IMG/VR virus record: IMGVR_UViG_3300037193_001806
Span: 1 to 40,097 of that record
Direction: 5' to 3' (one strand)
DNA: 40,097 bases
From: a virus
Below the pieces are notes generated by a model. The model was not told the DNA's origin. It was given only the letters and a program-made list of their open reading frames with translations, and searched no databases. Positions 7,907 through 15,516 of the stretch are shown one piece after another. The position numbers were made by a program, and so were the translations under genes. Every line of letters begins with the position of its first letter. The stretch's first letter is position 1.

Positions 7907-8626
7907 TCAATCCCACCAGTTCGGGCCGTAGGCGTCGCTGTAGCCGGAGCCGGCGCTCATCGGCACGCCGCCGCCGTACCCGCCGCCACCGCCACCTGGC
8001 GACCCGAAGCCGCCCCGCCCCGCAATGCTCGCCAGCTGGTTGAACGTGCTGCCCCAGATGTTCCCCTGGGCCATCCTGGCCGCGCCCTGCGCATTGGCGT
8101 TGCCCATGGCGATGCTGCCGACGTTGTTCGCGTAGTTCTGCCCGGCGGCCGTGGTCTGCTGGTTGGCGGCTTGGCCGATGCCCGCCAGCCCGGCGAGCCG
8201 GTTCCACCTGTTCCCGAAAGAGGCCTCGCGCCGGTTGAAAGCGTCGTTGAACTTCGTCGTGCCGTAGTCGGTGCCGAACTGCATCAGCTCCTTGAGCGCC
8301 TGGCCGCTGTAGAGCCCACCGCCGGCCGCGGCGCTGCCCTCGAGCGCGTTGCGGCCCTGCTGCAGGCCGAACTGGTAGCCGGGCTCCTGCATCACCGAGG
8401 CGGCGTCTGGCGTGGGGTCGTAGTTGCGCAGGCCCGCCAGATCGGCCAGCGCCTGGTAGCCGGTCTCCCGGTACGGCCGCCAGTCCTCGCGCGTGAGGTC
8501 GAACTGCCGGCGCTGCTCGTCGGTGGCGTAGCGCGCTGCGGCTTCCTGGCCGCGGGCGGCACTGCGCGCGGAGCGGCTGCCAATGAGGCCGCCGACGATG
8601 GCGGAGCCTCCGATGATCCACGGCAT
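7907..8626 (-). CDS. DNA transfer protein P32 / gp7-like ejection protein
   Basis: A 239-residue protein opening with a short hydrophobic Gly-rich helix (MPWIIGGSAIVGGLIG), then a charged helix, a Tyr/Gly-rich central part (EPGYQFGLQQGRNALEGSAA) and a Gly-rich tail (GGGGGGYGGGV). The EPGYQFRLQQG-like segment is typical of the P32/gp7 family of ejected proteins. A strong ribosome site (GGGAGG, 7 nt before ATG) precedes the start. Confidence 0.85.
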   Translation of the reverse strand: MPWIIGGSAIVGGLIGSRSARSAARGQEAAARYATDEQRRQFDLTREDWRPYRETGYQALADLAGLRNYDPTPDAASVMQEPGYQFGLQQGRNALEGSAAAGGGLYSGQALKELMQFGTDYGTTKFNDAFNRREASFGNRWNRLAGLAGIGQAANQQTTAAGQNYANNVGSIAMGNANAQGAARMAQGNIWGSTFNQLASIAGRGGFGSPGGGGGGYGGGVPMSAGSGYSDAYGPNWWD

Positions 8627-8627
8627 A

Positions 8628-8954
8628 TCAGCCTCCCTGTGCGATCAGTTGATGGTCCACCTGCTCGGGGTTCGTGCAGTCGGTGGCGTGCACGCAGTAC
8701 CACGTCACGTCGGTGATGGCGGTCACCGAGTGGGTCTTGCCGGCCTCGATGACGATGCAGGCCGGGCCCTGCAGCGTGCGGCGCCGGCCCTCCACCTCCA
8801 CCACCGCGGTGCCGCTGGCCAGCAGCGAGAGGTGGTCGTGCTGGTGGCGGTGCTGCTGGAGCACCACCCCGGCCGGGATGGCGGTCTCCTTGGCGTAGAC
8901 GCCCCCGCCGAAGTGGTGGACGATACCCACGCCAAGCTGCTCGAAAGTCACCAT
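8628..8954 (-). CDS. Small cupin-fold protein
   Basis: A 108-residue single-domain cupin. It shows VVLQQHRHQHDHLSLLASG (metal-binding His cluster of cupin motif 1), then VEVEGRRRTLQGPACIVIEAG and the second motif around GKTHSVTAITDVTWYCVH. Such cupins recur in late operons of podoviruses of Pseudomonas, Xanthomonas and relatives; their task is unknown. The start at 8954 is preferred over one 24 nt upstream because GGGGTGAG stands just before it. A 16-bp palindrome shared with two other late genes lies 14 nt upstream. Confidence 0.8.
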   Translation of the reverse strand: MVTFEQLGVGIVHHFGGGVYAKETAIPAGVVLQQHRHQHDHLSLLASGTAVVEVEGRRRTLQGPACIVIEAGKTHSVTAITDVTWYCVHATDCTNPEQVDHQLIAQGG

Positions 8955-8968
8955 GCTCACCCCTGAAT

Positions 8969-8984
8969 GTGAGCGCATGCTAAC
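8969..8984. promoter_or_regulatory. Late-operon 16-bp palindrome, copy 1
   Basis: GTGAGCGCATGCTAAC. It has the form GTKAG-N6-CTMAC with a core of alternating purines and pyrimidines, and lies 14 nt upstream of the cupin start. Copies 2 and 3 are at 16390 and 18648. Confidence 0.55.
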
Positions 8985-8988
8985 TCAA

Positions 8989-9327
8989 TCAGCCTGTGAT
9001 TTCGCGGCCCGACATGCGGAACACGAGGGCCGTGGCAGTCCCGGCAATCGCGCTCACGAAGTCGCCCGGCTGCAGCACGTGGCCCACCAGCGCGGCGCAC
9101 AGGTCAACGGTGCCGGCGGCCACCGTGATGGACAGCACCAGGTTCGAGGCGCCGGCCGAGCCGCCGCTGGCCACCACGTTGACGTCGCAGGTGACCGGCG
9201 ACCCGGTGTCGTTGGTCGCGGTCGCCTTGTCGATGATCGTGCGCGTGCCGGTGGGTGCGGTGTACTGGGTGGTCTGGCTGGTCTCGATGTACTTCGCTTC
9301 CACCAGGCACTTGGCTGTGACGGTCAT
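8989..9327 (-). CDS. Small virion-associated protein, unknown
   Basis: A 112-residue protein rich in Thr, Val and Ala (AKCLVEAKYIETSQTTQYTAPTG near the start) with a predicted all-beta pattern. It starts at an ATGA overlap with the previous gene. Position among tail accessory and ejection genes suggests a minor virion or decoration protein. I recognise it as a recurrent podoviral hypothetical without a known role. Confidence 0.7.
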   Translation of the reverse strand: MTVTAKCLVEAKYIETSQTTQYTAPTGTRTIIDKATATNDTGSPVTCDVNVVASGGSAGASNLVLSITVAAGTVDLCAALVGHVLQPGDFVSAIAGTATALVFRMSGREITG

Positions 9328-9734
9328 GATTGCAATCCCTGTTTCAATGCTTCGATCTCGCGCTCCAGCTCGATGACGCGGGCCACCAGCGCCGAGACAA
9401 CACCGTCTTCGCGCTCCTCGGTCACGCTGGGCATGGGTGGCGGCGCCTGGTCATCGGCCGCCGGCAGGAGCGTGACGGCCACCGGCTGCTGCAGGAGGGC
9501 CTGCAGGAGGGCCCGCATGTCGGCCGTCGATTCGATGGCTGGCACCACCACGGGCGCCTGCTCGTCGACCTGCACCACGGTCGTGGTGTTCGTGATGTTG
9601 GTGACGTTGGTCACCGGCGCCGCCTCGGCCGTGCCCGCGAACAGCTCGCTGATGGGCCGCACCCAGTCGTGGGCCAGCAGGCCCGTGCGCGGGTCGACCA
9701 GCGGCACCCGGCTGGGATTGGGCATCGTCGCCAT
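9324..9734 (-). CDS. Tail-region protein with C-terminal coiled coil
   Basis: A 136-residue protein. The N-terminus (VPLVDPRTGLLAHDWVRPI) is a motif common to short phage proteins that precede fibres and ejection proteins. A low-complexity Thr/Val region follows (VTNVTNITNTTTVVQV), and a C-terminal helix (VSALVARVIELEREIEALK) predicts a coiled coil, probably trimeric. It starts one base inside the gp10-type stop codon (TGATG). Confidence 0.7.
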   Translation of the reverse strand: MATMPNPSRVPLVDPRTGLLAHDWVRPISELFAGTAEAAPVTNVTNITNTTTVVQVDEQAPVVVPAIESTADMRALLQALLQQPVAVTLLPAADDQAPPPMPSVTEEREDGVVSALVARVIELEREIEALKQGLQS

Positions 9735-10927
9735 CAGGCCATCTCCACGTCGGCAGAAATCGGGTTGAAGGGGGCGTCATCGGTCATGCGGACCTGCAGC
9801 ACGCGGTCATAGGCGCTGCCCAGGCGGTTGAAGCGCACGCGCCGGGCGTACTGGCCGATGGCGCCGGCCGACTCGACGCGCCAGCCCGACCAGGTGGCGC
9901 CGTTGTCGTCGCTCCAGCGGAGCATCACCTGGCCACCGGCGCCCTTCTCGCACACCAGCTCCATGCCCGGGAAGCGCACCCGGCGGCGGCCCGGGTGCGA
10001 GATCACGGGCGCGATGCGGTCGCGGCACAGCGTGCTGCCGGCGATGGTGTGCACCGTCGGGTCCATGCGATAGAGGTTGCCGTCGTTGTCGCCGATCCAG
10101 TGCTTGCCGTAGGCGAAGGCGTGGCAGCGGGCCCGCCACTGCCGGTAGTTGCCCTTGACCAGCTCGGCCCGCTCGTGCCACTGCTGGAACCGGAGGTCGT
10201 AGACCAGCGTGGTATCCACGCCTGGCACGTTGAGGCAGTAGAAGGTCTGGCCGCCGTCGCTGTAGGCGAAGGCCCGGGCCTGGGCGAGGTCGCGGCCCTC
10301 GAAGCGCTCTTCGATTGCACGCGTGCTCACGCGCTGGCCGCGGCCGGCCAGCACCAGGGCCTGGCCCGCCTTGTCCCGGCCGAGCCACATCGGCGTATCG
10401 CCTGCCATCTGGGCGCCGTGGGCTGCCGCACTGCCGTACTGCAAGAATTCGGAATCCGCCCGCTGGAACACGGCCGTGCCGCCCACGCTGTACCAGACCT
10501 CGCCAGTGGTCTCGCCCAGCAGCAGCAGCTCGCGATCCGACGACAGGATGCTCACCAGGTTGTCCGGCGAGCCCTCGGCGCTGGCGAAGCCGAGCGCCGC
10601 CACGCTCTTGGCATTGCCCAGGGCCGTCCAGGCGAAGCGCTGGCTGTTGGCCTGGATGCCGATGATCCGCTGGTCCAGGAACGCGATGCGGGCGCCCGGC
10701 GTCCAGTTGGCCACCGTCTCAATCGTGGTGCCGTCGTAGACGTAGAGCGCCGTGCCGTCGGTGATGCACAGCTGTGTGAGGTTGGCGGCCATGTCCACCG
10801 GGCCGCCCAGGCTCCCGATGGTGCCCCGCGATGTGTAGGCGCCGGCACCGTCCAGGCTATAGAGCGTGTCGCCGCGCACGGCGTGGAGCACGCCGCGGAA
10901 GGTGAAGAGGCCGCGGAGCTGGGTCAT
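9734..10927 (-). CDS. gp10-type packaged-DNA stabilisation protein, main (C-terminal) part
   Basis: A 397-residue protein matching the Phage_stabilise family (P22 gp10, tail hub that plugs the portal). Visible landmarks are [49 protein letters not shown] and [20 protein letters not shown]. Family members begin with a ~50-residue IPF-GPSY...PGL segment that is missing here but is found at the start of the gene at 12233. The frame reads Gly-Gly-Gly immediately before the ATG, and those bases (GGAGGTGGC) also form a strong ribosome site. The gene is therefore the downstream half of a split gp10, translationally coupled to the gene before it. Confidence 0.85.
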   Translation of the reverse strand: MTQLRGLFTFRGVLHAVRGDTLYSLDGAGAYTSRGTIGSLGGPVDMAANLTQLCITDGTALYVYDGTTIETVANWTPGARIAFLDQRIIGIQANSQRFAWTALGNAKSVAALGFASAEGSPDNLVSILSSDRELLLLGETTGEVWYSVGGTAVFQRADSEFLQYGSAAAHGAQMAGDTPMWLGRDKAGQALVLAGRGQRVSTRAIEERFEGRDLAQARAFAYSDGGQTFYCLNVPGVDTTLVYDLRFQQWHERAELVKGNYRQWRARCHAFAYGKHWIGDNDGNLYRMDPTVHTIAGSTLCRDRIAPVISHPGRRRVRFPGMELVCEKGAGGQVMLRWSDDNGATWSGWRVESAGAIGQYARRVRFNRLGSAYDRVLQVRMTDDAPFNPISADVEMA

Positions 10928-11565
10928 GCCACCTCCGCGAACACCGGAAAGGCCTCATGCCCGCGCCATGGGTCCACCCACCGGGAGATGAGCTTGCGCG
11001 CGACATCGACCTGGCCGTGCCATGCGGCGCCAGCATTGCACGTGATCTGGCCGGAGTGCTGCCGCCACGCATACCCGATCATCGGCACCTGCACCGCCCC
11101 ATGCACGAGGGCGAGGTATGCCCTGACGATCCAGTCGACGTGCAGCAGGCCGCGCTCCGCGATCTCGTCCAGCAGAGCCCGAGGCAGCAGGTCGGTCCGC
11201 AGCACCGAAAGGTGGTGGATGGAGTCCGGCGTGCTGGCGGCCATGCGCCTCGTGACCGGCTCGCGCCGCTCGCGCAGGATGCTGCCGTCGGGGCCCACGT
11301 AGCGCTGCCAGGTGAACGCAATGCCGGCACCGGTGGCCACCAGGGCCTCCTCGCAGGCCTGCAGGGCGCCGGGCATCACGATGTCGTCATCGTCCACGTT
11401 GGCCATGGTCTCGCCCTGCGAGTAGCACCACAGGCGCGACCCGACGTAGCCGAGCTGGTCCAGCAGCACCACGTGCCGCGCCTGGCCTCGCACGGACGCG
11501 CAGCACTGACCGAACCATTGGCCGGGCACCCGGTCGGCACGCGTCAGCGTGAATACCGTCACCAT
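10924..11565 (-). CDS. GT2-like glycosyltransferase inserted within gp10
   Basis: A 213-residue protein with a GT-A nucleotide-sugar-binding pattern: an N-terminal beta strand (VTVFTLTRADR), an Asp-rich metal site in MANVDDDDIVMPGAL (~54-68) and a late DW-R-YLAL...YAWRQHSGQI segment that resembles the acceptor end of family-2 enzymes. It is short for the family and lacks membrane helices. It lies between the two halves of gp10 and overlaps the second as ATGA. It may modify host surface glycans or a virion protein; substrate unknown. GC content is close to that of the surrounding late genes. Confidence 0.65.
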   Translation of the reverse strand: MVTVFTLTRADRVPGQWFGQCCASVRGQARHVVLLDQLGYVGSRLWCYSQGETMANVDDDDIVMPGALQACEEALVATGAGIAFTWQRYVGPDGSILRERREPVTRRMAASTPDSIHHLSVLRTDLLPRALLDEIAERGLLHVDWIVRAYLALVHGAVQVPMIGYAWRQHSGQITCNAGAAWHGQVDVARKLISRWVDPWRGHEAFPVFAEVA

Positions 11566-11567
11566 GA

Positions 11568-12233
11568 TTACGGTGGCGTGTAAATCGAATCGCCAGATCG
11601 GCGGACGACCACCACCATGTCGGCGCTAAACGTCGGTTCAGCCGCTTCGGCAAGGGCGAACATTTGCGGGTAGAACTCGACGGGCGCCTGATATACGTTC
11701 AGGACGAATTGAGTGGTTTGGCATATCCTGCCCTCGTCCACGAAGGGTATGGCGTCCCCGCCGATGTTGATTTCGCGAGCGCCACTTGCGTATACCTCAA
11801 AGGCCAGGCTATACGCATCCGCGGCAATGTCGGTAGCGACCTTAACCGCGTCCGTTTCCATCTTCGTCGATTCAAATACGTAATTCACCGTCACTTCATA
11901 TGTGCCGGTATCTGATATTCGAATCTTTCCCGCCCCCATGTGCTCCGCGTAATCACTTTCGGTGAGCGGTCTGGCGGTTGTGAAGTTCGCCCCCGTCAAG
12001 GTGCCGGCGTTGAAATTCCTATCGGTAGCTCGTAGAAACGCAATTACCAGCACGTCCGGCTCTCCCTCTGCAAAGTCCTGAATGAGCACCAGCCCGGGCG
12101 CATCCTTGAACACCCACGCCGTGCGCTCGTTCCCGGGCTCCTGGGGAACCGGGATCATGTTGATCGTCCTCTGCACCGAGGCCGGGCGGCTGGTGAGCTG
12201 GTAGGACGGCCCGACGAATGGGATGTCCGCCAC
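11568..12233 (-). CDS. gp10 N-terminal segment fused to a beta-rich (C1q-like?) domain
   Basis: A 221-residue protein with a GTG start. Residues 1-54 (ADIPFVGPSYQLTSRPASVQ ... DAPGLVLIQDF) are the characteristic N-terminus of gp10-type stabilisation proteins. After that the sequence changes character: about 160 residues rich in Thr/Val/Glu (FNAGTLTGANFTTARPL, KIRISDTGTYEVTVNYVF, EFYPQMFALAEAAEPTFS, MVVVVRRSG) that read like a jelly-roll of the C1q/TNF type, often used for receptor binding. The DNA for this part (about 11570-12060) is distinctly less GC-rich. The remainder of gp10 restarts at 10927. The fold call is inference. Confidence 0.7.
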   Translation of the reverse strand: MADIPFVGPSYQLTSRPASVQRTINMIPVPQEPGNERTAWVFKDAPGLVLIQDFAEGEPDVLVIAFLRATDRNFNAGTLTGANFTTARPLTESDYAEHMGAGKIRISDTGTYEVTVNYVFESTKMETDAVKVATDIAADAYSLAFEVYASGAREINIGGDAIPFVDEGRICQTTQFVLNVYQAPVEFYPQMFALAEAAEPTFSADMVVVVRRSGDSIYTPP

Positions 12234-12235
12234 GG

Positions 12236-12937
12236 TCAGCCCTCGAGGAAGCGCTCCAGGTGGCTGCGCCCATCGCAGCCGCCCACGTCGAGCTGCGGCA
12301 CGACGACGTTCACCCGCTTGATGTTGCGGCGGGCCATGGCGGCATTGCGCGCCACCGTGGGCGGCACCTCGCGCTCGTAGCTGGCGGCCACCTCTTCGGC
12401 CAGGCTGAACACCAGGGCCCGCTCGTAGCCGGGCGGCAGGGTGTACTGCTGGGTGAGCGACGCGAATGACGAAATCCGCTGCTGCACCACCAGGCTCAGC
12501 GCCACGGACGCCGCAGCGCGCAGGTGGAAGTGCAGCACACCGTTCGGCAGGGTCGGGTTGTAGAACACCCAGCGCGGCCCCAGCGAGCTGACCGCCTTGA
12601 GGCCGATGCTGTTGAACTCGGCCTCGTTGATCGTGTCGAGCGGATAGTCGATGCCGCCGACACTGAAGAAGCAGCCATCCTCCAGCCGCACGGGCCGGGG
12701 CGTGGCCACGAGCTGGCCAGTGGGGCCGATGGTGCGCGTCTGCGTGTTCGCCGGCAGCGTGCCGGTGATCGTCTGCGTGGCGTAGGCGTAAAGGTTCTCA
12801 ACGGCCCAGCCGTCCAGCATCGTGTTCAGCGCGATGAGGCAATCCGCAGCGTCGCCAGGCTTCACGGTTTGCCCAAGCGCGACGATGCCCAGGTGGCCCA
12901 GGGCCCGGCGGATGATGCTGTTGGCGGTGGTGGTCAC
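12236..12937 (-). CDS. P22 gp4-type tail accessory factor
   Basis: A 233-residue head-to-tail connector protein. ANSIIRRALGHLGIVALG and DCLIALNTMLDGWAVENL at the N-terminus, and LPPGYERALVFSLAEEVAASYE later, are typical of the gp4 tail accessory family that binds the portal ring after DNA packaging and receives gp10. GTG start. It stands directly upstream of the gp10-type gene (2-bp gap), the order seen in P22-like phages. Confidence 0.85.
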   Translation of the reverse strand: MTTTANSIIRRALGHLGIVALGQTVKPGDAADCLIALNTMLDGWAVENLYAYATQTITGTLPANTQTRTIGPTGQLVATPRPVRLEDGCFFSVGGIDYPLDTINEAEFNSIGLKAVSSLGPRWVFYNPTLPNGVLHFHLRAAASVALSLVVQQRISSFASLTQQYTLPPGYERALVFSLAEEVAASYEREVPPTVARNAAMARRNIKRVNVVVPQLDVGGCDGRSHLERFLEG

Positions 12938-12943
12938 TCGCCG

Positions 12944-13201
12944 TCACGCCTTCGCGGGCGCCTGTTCCGCTTTGGCCGGCTTCCGTTCCGCCTTCGCGGG
13001 CGCCTGTTCCGGCTGGCGTGCCGCGAACACCGGAATCTCGGGCGCCGTCGGCTTGGGTGCCGGGGGTGGCCACGAGCCCGCCGCCTTCTCGGCGCGGGAG
13101 CGCGGGAAGCGCGTCCAGCCGGCGGCCACCAGCCGCTCCACCTGGTCGGCCGGCACGTGCTGGCCGCCGTGCTCTGGGTGTTTCACGTAGACGAGGGTCA
13201 T
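12944..13201 (-). CDS. Small protein with Ala/Lys/Pro repeat tail
   Basis: An 85-residue protein. The N-terminus (VYVKHPEHGGQHVPADQVER) is a compact domain seen in short phage head-region proteins. The C-terminal third is low complexity, with two copies of an APAKAE-type 14-residue repeat encoded by a 23-bp DNA repeat. It overlaps the upstream gene as ATGA. Function unknown; possibly a head-tail assembly helper. Confidence 0.7.
   Translation of the reverse strand: MTLVYVKHPEHGGQHVPADQVERLVAAGWTRFPRSRAEKAAGSWPPPAPKPTAPEIPVFAARQPEQAPAKAERKPAKAEQAPAKA
12947..13011. repeat. 23-bp direct repeat, 42-bp period
   Basis: Identical 23-bp copies at 12947-12969 and 12989-13011. They lie in the 3' end of the preceding coding region and keep frame (42 bp = 14 codons), so copy-number change by slippage would lengthen or shorten the Ala/Lys/Pro tail without a frameshift. 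Confidence 0.9.
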
Positions 13202-13722
13202 GCCATCTCCATGTGGAAGAGAACGTCGAAGCCGATGTTGCCCACCGATGCCACGGCGCCCTGCACGACGCGGATGCCGGTGCCGTTGGGTACGACGATG
13301 CCGCCCACGCTGTCGAAGGTGCGGGCCATGTCGGCCACGCGCGCATACGCCGCGTCGGCCGTCTCCTCAGTGAAAACGGAGCGCATGGACAGCACGGCGC
13401 CGGCCGTGGCGCCGCCGCTGGGCGTGAGGCGCGCGCTGCCCCAGGTGGGCGCGAAGGGCTGGTTGTGGTTGTGGGCGCTGATGGTGGCGGCCGTCAGGCT
13501 GGTGCCCTCCGACGTGGCGGCCGTGCCGCCGGTACCCACGGCGGTGGTGCGGGTCAGGAACAGGTCCACCGCCAGCGTGCCGGTCACGGCAGCGGCGCCA
13601 CTCACCACCGGCAGGACCGACAGCACCTTCATGCGCCGGCCGGTGCCGCTGGGGCTGAAGAGGTCGAAGTAGACCAAGCCGGCGCCGACAGCCTGGGCGG
13701 GAACGAAGAGCTTGTAGAGCAT
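13198..13722 (-). CDS. Head-region structural protein, unknown
   Basis: About 174 residues from the ATG at 13722 (an in-frame GTG lies 6 nt upstream). Beta-rich, Gly/Thr/Val-rich sequence (LYKLFVPAQAVGAGLVYFDL, GTAATSEGTSLTAATIS, ending DVLFHMEMA). Placed between the coat gene and the gp4-type gene, it is probably a capsid decoration or head-completion protein. I do not recognise a named family. Confidence 0.7.
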   Translation of the reverse strand: MLYKLFVPAQAVGAGLVYFDLFSPSGTGRRMKVLSVLPVVSGAAAVTGTLAVDLFLTRTTAVGTGGTAATSEGTSLTAATISAHNHNQPFAPTWGSARLTPSGGATAGAVLSMRSVFTEETADAAYARVADMARTFDSVGGIVVPNGTGIRVVQGAVASVGNIGFDVLFHMEMA

Positions 13723-13761
13723 GCGCACGCGGGCCGGCCACTACAGCCGGCCCGGCCCTGG

Positions 13762-14268
13762 TTACGAGGTCGCGAACGGGTCGGCGTTCGTGCCCGACCC
13801 CACCACGAGCCCCTCGACGTACCAGACCGTCGAGCTGATCGCCGTGAACTTCAGGCGCCCGCCGACCAGGCCACCGGTGTCCGTGCCGTTCATGCTGATC
13901 GACACGTGCGTGGAGCCGTTGGCCTGGAACACGTCTCCCGACGCTGCCACGGTCAGGTTGCCCGAGATCACGGCGCCCAGCAGGAACACCGTCGCCGCGT
14001 TGGTGATCACCTTGTGGGCGTTCGAGGTCACGGCCACGCTCACGTCGAACTCGAACTGCATGCCCTTGACCGGCGCCGGCAGCGTGTAGACCACGCCGGC
14101 CGCCCGGTCGAAGAGGCACAGCGCGCCCGATTCCTCGGGCAGCAGCGTGCGGGTGGCCACGGCCTCGGCGATCACCTCGCGGTGCAGGCCGGTTGCGATG
14201 CAGCCGCTCGGGCCGCCGTAGCTCAGGCGCTCCAGGCTGGAGGAAATGCCGGATGAATTGGATGCCAT
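13762..14268 (-). CDS. Head-region protein, possible capsid decoration protein
   Basis: A 168-residue protein starting 12 bp after the coat gene. It has an N-terminal Ser/Gly segment, then beta-rich sequence (GALCLFDRAAGVVYTLPAP, FEFDVSVAVTSNAHKVI, STVWYVEGLVVGSGT). The pattern is like the beta-sandwich proteins encoded just after major capsid genes in many podoviruses. The decoration role is inferred from position. Confidence 0.7.
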   Translation of the reverse strand: MASNSSGISSSLERLSYGGPSGCIATGLHREVIAEAVATRTLLPEESGALCLFDRAAGVVYTLPAPVKGMQFEFDVSVAVTSNAHKVITNAATVFLLGAVISGNLTVAASGDVFQANGSTHVSISMNGTDTGGLVGGRLKFTAISSTVWYVEGLVVGSGTNADPFATS

Positions 14269-14280
14269 CTCGTCATCTCC

Positions 14281-15504
14281 TCAGGCGTTGGCCGCGCCGA
14301 TGATGCGGCTGGCCCACTGGGGCCGCATGGCCGCCATCCCGTACAGGATGTCCCCCCGCATCAGCAGCTCGTCGTTGCGGATGTCCGAGGCCAGCCAGAT
14401 CCGCATGCTGAGGCCGTCTTTGACCTTGCGCACGCACTTCTGGGCGTCGTCCAGGATCGGCAGGTCGGCCGTGATGAACTGGAACGCCTCGCTGTGGTAC
14501 ATGAGTTGCTGCACGTAGTTCGTGCTTGCGCTGCCCACGAAGGTGATGTCCGCGTTGTCCACCGGCGTGCCGCTGCAGTTCTGCCGCGGGTTGGTGGTGT
14601 CGAAGATCATCGCCGGGCTGAAGCTGATGCTGGTCGTCGTGGCGCTGGTCACCACAAACTGCTTCAGGTGCGCGTACGCCTGCTTCGTCTCCGGGTGCAC
14701 GTCATACATGTTCTCCACCGTGAACACCATGCCCTCGACGGGCGCCGCAGTGAATCCGTCCACCGTCAGCGACGTGATGCCGCTGGTCAGCGTGCCGCCG
14801 TTGATCTCGCCCGCCACATCGGCGCTGTTGGGCAGCACCCACATGCGATCGTTCTCGTACCAGTCGGCCATGGCGGTACGACCCATCATGCCCTCCCGGT
14901 ACTGCTCCTTGATCTGGCTGGAATCCTGGAACAGGCCCTTGAGGCCGTTGACGATCTTGCCCATGGCGGGCGAATCGCACTGGATGTAGCGCCTACCATC
15001 CTTCGGGGCGAGTTGCTGGTTGAGCTTCGCCCGCGCCTGCCCCACAACGTCCAGGTCTGTCATGGCCGTGCCTGGCGTGCCCACGGTGTGGTAGGTCGCC
15101 TTGGTGCAGAACGCAATGAAATCGGCCTCGATGCCGGACAGGCAGGCCATCACGGCCGGCTCGATGTAGTTCTTCGACAGCTCATCGAAGGCCCCGTCGC
15201 TGTCAACTGACTGGATCAGCTCCTGGCTGTTGAAGCGCATGTCGAAGCCGTCCTGGGTGGCGACGGTGATGGTCTGCGACACCTCGCTTTGCTCCTGCAC
15301 GTCCATGACGCGCGAGCCGCGGCGGCGCTTGTACATGTTCGGCTCTTTGACCCGCAGCGTCTGCCCGTGCGGGCCGCGGCGCGGGTCATAGGTGAACGAC
15401 TTGTCCCACTGGCGATCCACCGTCCCGATGAATGCCAGCCTCTCGTGCGCGATGCGCAGTGATTCCTCGGCCACCATATTGGTGACCTCGAAGATGTTTG
15501 CCAC
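14281..15504 (-). CDS. Major capsid protein, P22 coat (gp5) type
   Basis: A 407-residue coat protein of the P22 family (HK97 fold with an inserted domain). Landmarks are an N-terminal helix (VTNMVAEESLRIAHERLAF), RRGSRVMDVQEQSEVSQTI, QDGFDMRFNSQEL, and a C-terminal RIWLASDIRNDELLMRGDIL that is typical of the family. GTG start, supported by AGGGAG 7 nt upstream. It follows the scaffold gene as usual. The product builds the icosahedral shell. Confidence 0.9.
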   Translation of the reverse strand: MANIFEVTNMVAEESLRIAHERLAFIGTVDRQWDKSFTYDPRRGPHGQTLRVKEPNMYKRRRGSRVMDVQEQSEVSQTITVATQDGFDMRFNSQELIQSVDSDGAFDELSKNYIEPAVMACLSGIEADFIAFCTKATYHTVGTPGTAMTDLDVVGQARAKLNQQLAPKDGRRYIQCDSPAMGKIVNGLKGLFQDSSQIKEQYREGMMGRTAMADWYENDRMWVLPNSADVAGEINGGTLTSGITSLTVDGFTAAPVEGMVFTVENMYDVHPETKQAYAHLKQFVVTSATTTSISFSPAMIFDTTNPRQNCSGTPVDNADITFVGSASTNYVQQLMYHSEAFQFITADLPILDDAQKCVRKVKDGLSMRIWLASDIRNDELLMRGDILYGMAAMRPQWASRIIGAANA

Positions 15505-15516
15505 GATGGCTCCCTG

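Noticed and set aside
6720-11302. Other long plus-strand frames (6720-7931, 9995-11302)
   Set aside because: Both are antisense to clearly identified late genes and look like codon-bias shadows.
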